DNA of 5,681 nt from JAYFRE01 sp034926235 (lineage in GTDB: Bacteria > Pseudomonadota > Alphaproteobacteria > Rhodospirillales > Magnetospirillaceae), in assembly GCA_034926235.1 (NCBI GenBank), contig JAYFRE010000067.1, positions 1-5,681 of the forward strand. Reading direction: 5' to 3'. Shown one piece after another: positions 1 through 4,481 of the stretch. Numbering within the stretch: position 1 is the first letter of the stretch; every line of letters begins with the position of its first letter. A program made the translations under genes and the position numbers. A model generated the notes under the pieces. That model made no database searches. It saw nothing but the letters and a program-made list of their open reading frames with translations, and was not told where the DNA came from.

Positions 1-184
1 CAACCAGGTGATTTCGACCAACGTCCAGAACACCCAGGCGGCGTCGTCGGTGATCATGGATGCCGACGTGGCGTCGGTGAAGGCGGATCTGTCCTCGGCG
101 GACGTTAAGGTTCAGGCGGCCGTCGCCGCTCTGGCCCAGGCCGCACAGCTTCCGCAGAACCTGCTGCGTCTGATCCAGAGCTAA
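1..184 (+). CDS. fliC: Flagellin, C-terminal end only (gene begins left of window)
   Basis: The reading frame enters at base 2 (base 1 is the last base of a split codon) and gives 60 residues before the TAA at 182-184. These match the last 60 residues of the complete flagellin at 473-1303 with a single change: Arg in place of Lys, six codons before the stop. The fragment covers the end of the flagellin C-terminal domain. In known flagellins this forms the alpha-helical D0/D1 core of the filament, and its tail is bound by FliS before export. It ends in the characteristic LPQNLLRLIQS tail. The protein would be exported by the flagellar type III system and polymerised extracellularly. Only the tail is visible, so its full length and middle domain cannot be judged. 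The symbol fliC is generic; flagellins of this group carry several names. Confidence 0.95.
   Translation, partial: NQVISTNVQNTQAASSVIMDADVASVKADLSSADVKVQAAVAALAQAAQLPQNLLRLIQS
1..184 (+). repeat. Direct repeat, copy 1 (flagellin 3' end)
   Basis: This stretch pairs with 1120-1303 without gaps. By eye there are 9 base differences in 184. The first 99 bases are identical, and all differences fall in the last 85, mostly at synonymous third positions. The left edge of the repeat lies outside the window. Confidence 0.93.
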
Positions 185-186
185 CG

Positions 187-202
187 CCGGATATCCATCC
201 GG
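187..202 (+). other. Small hairpin just after the flagellin stop
   Basis: CCGGAT (187-192) and ATCCGG (197-202) form a perfect 6-bp stem around the loop ATCC, two bases after the flagellin stop codon. No T-run follows directly, so it is not a standard terminator. It could protect the mRNA 3' end or be incidental. Confidence 0.4.
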
Positions 203-247
203 GGGCCTTGTCTATCGCTCCTCCTTTTCCGCCTTAGGTGGAAAAGC

Positions 248-273
248 CCGGCCCCTTCCTCGGAAGGGGCCGG
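248..273. other. Strong 10-bp inverted repeat in flagellin-flagellin intergenic region
   Basis: CCGGCCCCTT (248-257) and AAGGGGCCGG (264-273) are perfect reverse complements around CCTCGG. A very stable hairpin is therefore expected in RNA from either strand. On the + strand a G-rich run follows rather than T's. On the - strand it is followed by GCTTTTCC, a weak T-run. It may be an mRNA-stabilising 3' structure of the upstream flagellin transcript. It is a poor intrinsic terminator for + strand transcription; a better one lies at 331-360. Confidence 0.6.
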
Positions 274-302
274 CGAGGGGGAAGCGGGGGCGGGTTCCGG
301 GG
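266..302 (+). other. G-rich tract matching a G-quadruplex pattern
   Basis: Five runs of three or more G lie close together on the + strand: 266-269, 277-281, 286-290, 292-294 and 299-302. The loops are 7, 4, 1 and 4 bases. This satisfies the usual four-tract pattern with loops of at most 7. The first run is also part of the 248-273 hairpin, so the two structures would compete. Whether it folds in the cell is unknown. Confidence 0.45.
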
Positions 303-330
303 TGTTTTCTCTGCCGGATAATTTTTTTGT

Positions 331-360
331 GCGGGCGGCAAAAAAAAGCGCCTGCTTTTT
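331..360 (+). terminator. Intrinsic terminator downstream of the first flagellin
   Basis: GCGGGCG (331-337) pairs with CGCCTGC (349-355), with one G-U wobble, around an A-rich loop. The stem is followed immediately by TTTTT (356-360). This is a textbook Rho-independent shape for + strand transcription, about 147 bases after the flagellin stop. An alternative, weaker fold (343-349 with 354-360) shares the same bases. The terminator implies that the second flagellin has its own promoter between about 360 and 461. Confidence 0.75.
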
Positions 361-399
361 GGGTTTGTGCCGTACAAGCGATAGGAGCCTATCAAACCC
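361..399. promoter_or_regulatory. Nested inverted repeat upstream of the second flagellin
   Basis: GGGTTTG (361-367) and CAAACCC (393-399) form an outer 7-bp inverted repeat. Inside it lies a tight dyad, GATAGG-AG-CCTATC (380-393), whose last base overlaps the outer arm. The element lies between the terminator at 331-360 and the ribosome-binding site at 462. This is where a promoter, an operator or a leader hairpin would be expected. I could not match a sigma-28 or sigma-54 consensus here, so its role as a DNA site or an RNA structure is open. Confidence 0.45.
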
Positions 400-461
400 G
401 GTAGAATGCGTTTAATCATTCAAAATGGGGCGGGGGCGGTTCTTGAGGGTTCGTTCGATTT

Positions 462-467
462 AGGAGG
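462..467 (+). promoter_or_regulatory. Ribosome-binding site of the second flagellin
   Basis: AGGAGG lies five bases before the ATG at 473. It is a perfect anti-Shine-Dalgarno match, as expected for a gene expressed at very high level. Confidence 0.9.
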
Positions 468-472
468 TTTTT

Positions 473-1303
473 ATGCCCGTTATTTCCACGAACAATGCTG
501 CCAACGCGGCCCTGAACTATCTGAACCAGAATTCGGCCAAGGCGGCCAACCTGCTGTCCCAGCTGGCCAGCGGTTCGCGCATCGTCAATGCGTCCGACGA
601 CGCCGCGGGTCTGGCTATCGGCACCCAGTTGAAGGCGTCGGTCGCCGTCTATCAGCAGGCATCGGTCAACGTGCGGCAGGGCAGCTCGATCCTGCAAGCC
701 GCTGACGGCGCGCTGGCGCAGATCGGCAACGTGCTCGAGCGTATGCTGGCCCTGTCGGCGCAGTCCGCGTCAGGTCAGGTCACCGACGCACAGCGTACGG
801 CCGACATCCAGACCGAGTTCACGGCACTCCAGACGGAAATCGACAGTATCATCAAGAGCACGACCTATGGCGGCACGCAGCTTCTGGGTACGGGGACCGC
901 TGCGCTGCTGACGAGCACCGACTTTTTGGTTGGCACGAAGTCCGACCATGTCCTGACCGTCAGCTTGGGCGATGTCAATACGTCGGTTTTGGGTTCGGCT
1001 GCCAGCGTGGGCACCGTCAGTGATGCCAAAGCCGCGATGAGCACTCTGACCACGGCGATTGAGACGGTCACCAAGATGCGGGCCCAGGTCGGCGCCTATC
1101 AGTCTCAGTTCAACTTCGCCAACCAGGTGATTTCGACCAACGTCCAGAACACCCAGGCGGCGTCGTCGGTGATCATGGATGCCGACGTGGCGTCGGTGAA
1201 GGCGGATCTGTCCTCGGCTGACGTTAAGGTTCAGGCAGCCGTCGCCGCTCTGGCCCAGGCTGCTCAGCTTCCGCAGAACCTGCTGAAGTTGATTCAGAGC
1301 TAA
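473..1303 (+). CDS. fliC: Flagellin (complete, 276 aa)
   Basis: This is the filament subunit, exported through the flagellar type III apparatus and polymerised under the FliD cap. The N-terminal flagellin domain spans roughly residues 1-140 and includes LASGSRIVNASDDAAGLAIG (31-50). The C-terminal domain spans about 190-276 and ends LPQNLLKLIQS. The connecting part (about 140-190) is short and rich in Ser and Thr, so there is little or no D2/D3 outer domain. The length is at the small end for flagellins and typical of compact alphaproteobacterial ones. The protein has no cysteine, as is usual for flagellar filament proteins. The start is fixed by AGGAGG at 462-467 and the conserved MPVISTN beginning. 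It follows another flagellin gene (ends at 184) and precedes fliD. A terminator before it and hairpins after it suggest an own transcript. The region matching the Salmonella TLR5 site reads LERMLALSAQ (88-97). The family is certain; the symbol is generic. Confidence 0.97.
   Translation: MPVISTNNAANAALNYLNQNSAKAANLLSQLASGSRIVNASDDAAGLAIGTQLKASVAVYQQASVNVRQGSSILQAADGALAQIGNVLERMLALSAQSASGQVTDAQRTADIQTEFTALQTEIDSIIKSTTYGGTQLLGTGTAALLTSTDFLVGTKSDHVLTVSLGDVNTSVLGSAASVGTVSDAKAAMSTLTTAIETVTKMRAQVGAYQSQFNFANQVISTNVQNTQAASSVIMDADVASVKADLSSADVKVQAAVAALAQAAQLPQNLLKLIQS
1120..1303 (+). repeat. Direct repeat, copy 2 (flagellin 3' end)
   Basis: This is the partner of 1-184, inside the complete flagellin gene. 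The differing bases relative to copy 1 begin at 1219 and cluster in the final 85 bases. After the stop codons the sequences diverge at once: the region after 184 and the region after 1303 carry different hairpins. Confidence 0.93.
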
Positions 1304-1307
1304 TGAA

Positions 1308-1331
1308 GGCGAGCCTTTAGGCTCGTCCTTT
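1308..1331 (+). terminator. Possible terminator after the second flagellin
   Basis: CGAGCC (1310-1315) and GGCTCG (1320-1325) form a perfect stem around TTTA. It can be extended outward by a G-U and a G-C pair to 1308-1327. It begins five bases after the flagellin stop and is followed by CTTT, a short T tract. It is a reasonable but weak intrinsic terminator, or a processing or stability hairpin that lets some transcripts read into fliD. Confidence 0.55.
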
Positions 1332-1346
1332 AACCCCGGACCCGCA

Positions 1347-1378
1347 CTGGGCAGAAAGATCAAGACGCTTGTGCCCAG
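1347..1378 (+). other. Hairpin in the flagellin-fliD leader
   Basis: CTGGGCA (1347-1353) and TGCCCAG (1372-1378) are perfect 7-bp reverse complements separated by 18 bases. A further AAG/CTT pairing is possible inside the loop. No T-run follows. It sits between two terminator-like hairpins and may be a leader structure or a DNA dyad. Confidence 0.4.
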
Positions 1379-1392
1379 AGCGGAACGGCGGT

Positions 1393-1418
1393 GTGCGAGC
1401 GCAAAGGCGCACTTTTTT
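1393..1418 (+). terminator. Terminator-like hairpin 60 bases before fliD
   Basis: GTGCG (1393-1397) pairs with CGCAC (1408-1412), and six T's follow at 1413-1418. An alternative inner stem is GCGC/GCGC (1399-1402 with 1407-1410). This is a good intrinsic-terminator shape, though the stem is short. It lies 59 bases upstream of the fliD start. It could complete termination of the flagellin transcript or attenuate transcription into fliD. Confidence 0.55.
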
Positions 1419-1463
1419 GTCTTATTGAACATTGGTGTCTGGAGCTGGGAGTTCTCGACGTAC

Positions 1464-1469
1464 AGGAGG
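1464..1469 (+). promoter_or_regulatory. Ribosome-binding site that fixes the fliD start
   Basis: AGGAGG is placed eight bases before the ATG at 1478. It decides in favour of that start over the in-frame GTG at 1391. Confidence 0.9.
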
Positions 1470-1477
1470 TTTCAGTT

Positions 1478-3238
1478 ATGGCGGCGACCTTGGTATCTTC
1501 GATCACGACCGGCAACGCCCAGAATGTGGGATCGACAGGCTCCGCGAATGCGAGCACGGGCGCGACCACGCTGACCCTGCAAGAAATGGTTTCGGGCAAG
1601 GTTCAGCCCTATCTCGACCGAGCCGATGCCATTGCCACGCAAATCGATGCGAACGCCCAGAAGATTGCTTCTTATCAAGAAATGCAGACGCTGTTGACGG
1701 CGCTGCAGTCTGCCATGGCCAACCTGACGACTCAGGCTCTTGAAGGCGAGAACAGCTTCTATAAACGAGCGGCGACGATGACGTCCTCGGGTGCCGCAGG
1801 TGTGGCGCCTTCGGATGCCAGTGCCTTGATTTCCGCCGCAGTCGAAAGCCGGACGGCGATGGGAACGCACACCATCGTCGTCAAGCAGGTCGCGCAAGTC
1901 GAAGTCGATCTCAGCAATAGCCTGAAAAACACGACGACCACCCAAGCGTTGGGCAAATCCGGCACGTTCCAGATTTATCAGGCAGGAAAAGGCGCCGGGG
2001 TCGATATCACCGTTTCCGAAACGGATTCCCTGACCGACATCGCCAGCAAGATCAATAAGGTGACGGGGCAGACCGGTGTGACGGCCTCGGTAGTCGCTCT
2101 TTCATCGAGCGAGAGTGTCCTGGTGCTGACCGGCAGCGATGAAAACCAGAAGCTCAGTTTCAAGGAAGTGAGCGGGTCGGTTTTGACCGATATCGGCGTT
2201 GTCAAAACGAATGGGGATGGCGCGCTTGTCGCCGCGAATCAGACTCAAGCGGCTCAGCCCGCGGAACTGATTGTAAATGGTGTCGCGGGGATCACGCGCG
2301 ACAGCAACGTCATCGACGATGTGATCGATGGTGTGACCCTGACCCTGAAGGGCGAGGATGCGAACACCAAGATTTCTCTGACGGTTGGAGCCGACGTTTC
2401 CTCGATCGCGGGGGCCATCCAAAATTTCGTGACGGCCTATAATGCATGGAAAGGATTCGTGGCCACCAATCAGGCGACGAAGAGCGATGGCTCTGCGGCC
2501 GATACCGCAATTCTTTTCGGCGACTCTACCCTGCGTGTCGCCAACACGACCTTGGGCAGCCAAATTGCCTCGATGGCGGCGGGCGTCACCGATTATTCCA
2601 GTGCGGCCAACCTTGCCGGCATCGGTATTTCGTTGAATTCAAGCAATCAGCTGGTGATCAACACCGCCAAGTTGACGGCGGCGCTGACGACCAACTACCA
2701 AGCCGTCGCGGCGCTGTTCCAGAATACAACAGCCATCGACAGCAGCGCGGCGGACAGCGGGACAACCCTGAAGGTAGCGGGCACCAACTATAGCACTTAT
2801 GCCGGGTCTTTGACGTTCCACTATGATGGCGGTGTGCTGAAGGTTCTTGATGCGAGTAATAAGGACGTGTCGAGTTCCTTCTCGGTCAATGGCTCGATTA
2901 TTTCTGCCAATTCAGGCTCCGAATTCTCGGGCTTGAGATTCTCGTTTTCCGGCACCGGCGCGTTGGGTACGGCGATCATGACCGAGGGGCTGGCAAACCA
3001 GATTTACGCCACCTCGAAGACCTATGGCAATCCTGCGACCGGTTCTGTGCAGCAACTTGTTTCAAGCTTGCAGGACAAAGGGGCGGCCATGACCAGCCGC
3101 CACACGCTTCTGATGGCTCAGGCCCAAAATTACACCACCTATTTGACGGAGCAATATGCTAGCCTTTCTGCCAAGATCACGACGGCGAACCAGACGCTGC
3201 TGGTATTGAAGGCTCTTCTGGACGCAGGGAAGAAATAG
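1478..3238 (+). CDS. fliD: Flagellar filament cap protein FliD (hook-associated protein 2)
   Basis: FliD forms the pentameric or hexameric cap at the filament tip that folds and inserts incoming flagellin. The product is 586 residues. Helical N-terminal region: about 30-90. FliD N-domain: about 120-220, with HTIVVKQVAQVEV (131-143) and ALGKSGTFQI (157-166). Hallmark NVIDDVIDGVTLTLK: 277-291. FliD C-terminal domain: about 310-580, with FVTAYNAWKGFV (317-328) and a closing amphipathic helix with YLTEQYASLSAKI (555-567). The extreme N-terminus (1-30) is low in complexity, rich in Ser, Thr, Gly and Ala, and lacks the common ID-D-LV motif. The start at 1478 is chosen for its AGGAGG. The longer frame from 1391 would add 29 residues with three cysteines, whereas the 586-residue protein has none, as expected of an extracellular flagellar protein. 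It is followed after 12 bases by fliS, the usual fliD-fliS pair, so the two are probably co-transcribed. Confidence 0.96.
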   Translation: MAATLVSSITTGNAQNVGSTGSANASTGATTLTLQEMVSGKVQPYLDRADAIATQIDANAQKIASYQEMQTLLTALQSAMANLTTQALEGENSFYKRAATMTSSGAAGVAPSDASALISAAVESRTAMGTHTIVVKQVAQVEVDLSNSLKNTTTTQALGKSGTFQIYQAGKGAGVDITVSETDSLTDIASKINKVTGQTGVTASVVALSSSESVLVLTGSDENQKLSFKEVSGSVLTDIGVVKTNGDGALVAANQTQAAQPAELIVNGVAGITRDSNVIDDVIDGVTLTLKGEDANTKISLTVGADVSSIAGAIQNFVTAYNAWKGFVATNQATKSDGSAADTAILFGDSTLRVANTTLGSQIASMAAGVTDYSSAANLAGIGISLNSSNQLVINTAKLTAALTTNYQAVAALFQNTTAIDSSAADSGTTLKVAGTNYSTYAGSLTFHYDGGVLKVLDASNKDVSSSFSVNGSIISANSGSEFSGLRFSFSGTGALGTAIMTEGLANQIYATSKTYGNPATGSVQQLVSSLQDKGAAMTSRHTLLMAQAQNYTTYLTEQYASLSAKITTANQTLLVLKALLDAGKK

Positions 3239-3250
3239 GAACGGGGACGC

Positions 3251-3679
3251 ATGAGCAAAAAGCCATACGGGATTTCCGCCTACGAGACGGCACAAAGGAC
3301 GGTTCCGCAAATTCAGGCCGTGGTGATGCTTTATGATGGCATGATTCGCCGTATCCGGGGCGCCGCATTGGCCGCGCGGGAAGGCGATCTGAAGCTTCAG
3401 ATCGAAGAAACGATGCACGCCATCCGCATCATCGAAGGGTTGAACCGTAGCCTGGATATGGAAAAGGGCGGTAAGGTGGCGGAAGGTTTGCGCGACACCT
3501 ATTGGTCTACGGGGGCGACGTTGTCCCGCTGCATTGGTAGCCCGGATGCCGCGGCAGCATGCGACAAGCTGGCTGAAGCGATGAGCGTGCTGCGCGATTC
3601 CTGGGCGGAGATTGCTGGAGTTCCGCTGATCAGGGCCGATGTTGCGGCAAAGGAAGCGTCTGGTGACGAGGCACGCTGA
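3251..3679 (+). CDS. fliS: Flagellar export chaperone FliS (first copy)
   Basis: FliS is a cytosolic four-helix chaperone that binds the C-terminal tail of flagellin, stops premature polymerisation and delivers it to the export gate. This 142-residue product has the family layout. The N-terminal AYETAQ segment (10-15) corresponds to the conserved Tyr-Gln cap of the flagellin groove. Helix 1 has VVMLYDGMIRRI (24-35), the central motif is LNRSLDMEKGGKVAEGL (64-80), and the C-terminal helix has LRDSWAEIAGVP (114-125). A hydrophilic tail (about 128-142) extends beyond the typical end. It lies 12 bases after fliD. AGGA overlaps the fliD stop (3237-3240), ten bases before the ATG, so translational coupling is plausible. 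Its 3' end overlaps the next gene by 17 bases. Identification is firm. Confidence 0.95.
   Translation: MSKKPYGISAYETAQRTVPQIQAVVMLYDGMIRRIRGAALAAREGDLKLQIEETMHAIRIIEGLNRSLDMEKGGKVAEGLRDTYWSTGATLSRCIGSPDAAAACDKLAEAMSVLRDSWAEIAGVPLIRADVAAKEASGDEAR
3650..3656 (+). promoter_or_regulatory. Ribosome-binding site inside fliS for the next gene
   Basis: AAGGAAG lies within the last codons of fliS, six bases before the GTG at 3663. The upstream in-frame ATG at 3639 has no comparably spaced site (nearest AGGG at only three bases), so this site selects the GTG start. Confidence 0.65.
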
Positions 3680-3956
3680 CGAACTGCTCGGGGCAATTTC
3701 CCTGGAAGAACTGCAGGATATCGTTGATCGCCTGGGTGAAGAACTCGGCGAGGAGCCGGCCACGGACGCCCCTGCTCCTGTTCATGATAGTCTGGGCGAA
3801 GCAGAAGCCATCTTGGCGAAGGCTCGCGCCATGCGGGCTATGCTGCGGGGGATGGGCCCCACGGCTCCGGCTTGTTTTGCCGACCGAATCGTCGCGGCGG
3901 CGTTGGATGTCGATCCTGTGCCGGATCCGACGGCAATTCACCGCCTGCCTGATTGA
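3663..3956 (+). CDS. Small acidic protein of unknown function in the fliT position
   Basis: I do not recognise this 97-residue protein. It begins at GTG 3663, overlapping the end of fliS by 17 bases, which indicates translational coupling within the fliD-fliS operon. Residues 6-30 (with ISLEELQDIVDRLGEELGE at 12-30) form an acidic predicted helix. A Pro/Ala linker follows at 32-40. A second helix at 44-63 has AILAKARAMRAMLRG (49-63), then a Pro-rich, Cys-containing turn and a short hydrophobic segment FADRIVAAALDV (72-83). There is no signal peptide or membrane segment, so it should be cytosolic. In many bacteria the gene after fliS is fliT, a small helical FliD chaperone. The size, helical content and place here resemble fliT, but I see no sequence motif that proves it. 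An ATG at 3639 would add eight residues. It is probably a real gene: the frame is open, coupled and has a good ribosome-binding site. Confidence 0.72.
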   Translation: MTRHADELLGAISLEELQDIVDRLGEELGEEPATDAPAPVHDSLGEAEAILAKARAMRAMLRGMGPTAPACFADRIVAAALDVDPVPDPTAIHRLPD

Positions 3957-4071
3957 TCCCCTTTTTCGTTTTTTGCCGCTAACGGTTCCTTAAGCTTCGC
4001 AACCGCATGATCAGCGAGTCTGCGACATGTGGTCGGGGAGGTATTCCCGCCGACTCAAAAGGAACAGGAAG
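3957..4071 (+). promoter_or_regulatory. Intergenic leader of the second fliS: T-rich tract and hairpin
   Basis: Just after the small gene there is a pyrimidine-rich stretch, TTTTTCGTTTTTT (3962-3974), without a proper GC hairpin immediately before it. Further on, GTCG (4032-4035) pairs with CGAC (4051-4054), and GGGA (4036-4039) pairs with TCCC (4045-4048). Together they give a bulged hairpin that ends just before the AAAGGA ribosome-binding site (4058-4063) of the second fliS. The arrangement could modulate translation of that gene or hold a separate promoter. I could not recognise -35/-10 or -24/-12 elements. Confidence 0.4.
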
Positions 4072-4437
4072 ATGCCGGAAAACGATTCAAAAATACAAAC
4101 GCAGCCACCGGTTCTGGCCGTAGTGAAGCTCTATGACCTCGTTCTTGTGCACATAGCCGAAGCGGCGCGGCATGGGGAAAACGGGGATGTGCCGGCCCAG
4201 GCTGAGGCGGTACAAGAAGCGATGGCGATCTTTACCGGTCTGGATTCTTGCCTCGACATGGAGGCGGGGGGGCAGGTTGCCGCCAATCTGCGCAGCATGT
4301 ACCAATCCATGAACCAGGCGCTGACCGGAGTGGTCGGCCAACCCGATGGGGCGGCGATCTGCCTGAAGCTGGCGGCGGCTTTGCGCCAGACACGGAATGC
4401 CTGGGCCGAAACCGTGGGTGTTCCCGCCATCTCATGA
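4072..4437 (+). CDS. fliS: Second FliS-like flagellar chaperone (diverged paralogue)
   Basis: This 121-residue product aligns without gaps over 110 residues to the FliS at 3251-3679; by hand count about 49 positions are identical. Shared features are AVVxLYD (16-22), LDMEAGGQVAANLRSMY (61-77), the PDGAAICLKLA segment (91-101) including a Cys conserved with the first copy, and WAETVGVP (111-118). It is expected to be a four-helix flagellin chaperone. It lacks the N-terminal Ala-Tyr-x-x-x-Gln segment that in FliS family members covers the flagellin-binding groove; here residues 1-13 are polar and Pro/Gln-rich. It also lacks the long C-terminal tail. The start at 4072 is chosen for AAGGA eight bases upstream. 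An in-frame ATG at 4027 would add 15 mostly basic residues encoded by the leader hairpin. It lies 115 bases after the small gene and may be in the same operon or have its own promoter. Confidence 0.9.
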   Translation: MPENDSKIQTQPPVLAVVKLYDLVLVHIAEAARHGENGDVPAQAEAVQEAMAIFTGLDSCLDMEAGGQVAANLRSMYQSMNQALTGVVGQPDGAAICLKLAAALRQTRNAWAETVGVPAIS

Positions 4438-4450
4438 GCAGCGCCCGATT

Positions 4451-4481
4451 CCGGAACCTTGCCGTATCGTGGCGGTTCCGG
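4451..4481. terminator. Hairpin between convergent genes (possible bidirectional terminator)
   Basis: CCGGAACC (4451-4458) and GGTTCCGG (4474-4481) are perfect 8-bp reverse complements. An inner GCC/GGC stem (4461-4463 with 4471-4473) makes a long stable hairpin. It fills most of the 44-bp gap between the second fliS and the convergent glycosyltransferase gene and abuts the stop codon of the latter. No T-run follows on either strand, so it may act as a roadblock or RNA 3'-end stabiliser rather than a classical terminator. Confidence 0.6.

Noticed and set aside
311..328. GCCGGATAA as a sigma-28 -10 element before the second flagellin
   Set aside because: It has one extra base relative to GCCGATAA, there is no TAAA-like -35 at the right distance, and it lies upstream of a strong terminator.
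234..419. Small - strand open frame in the flagellin-flagellin gap (61 codons)
   Set aside because: The product is Pro/Arg-rich and comes from the G-rich tract; the region is better explained by the hairpins and the terminator.
770..1432. Long open frame on the - strand opposite the flagellin (220 codons)
   Set aside because: It is a shadow of the flagellin's strong codon bias; its product is Arg/Leu/Gly-rich without domains, and the + strand flagellin is certain.
1391..1477. Extension of fliD to an in-frame GTG at 1391 (29 extra residues)
   Set aside because: The extension has no ribosome-binding site, runs through a terminator-like hairpin and would add three cysteines to an otherwise cysteine-free extracellular protein. 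AGGAGG sits eight bases before the ATG at 1478.
3668..3695. GGCACG-like element considered as a sigma-54 promoter
   Set aside because: The spacing to the next GC is about 14 bases instead of the required 10, and it lies within coding sequence.
3062..3763. Long open frame on the - strand opposite fliD end and fliS (233 codons)
   Set aside because: It overlaps two firmly identified genes and shows no recognisable domain.
4027..4071. Extension of the second fliS to the ATG at 4027
   Set aside because: The added 15 residues are basic and not FliS-like, and the segment is largely a leader hairpin. A better spaced AAGGA precedes the ATG at 4072.
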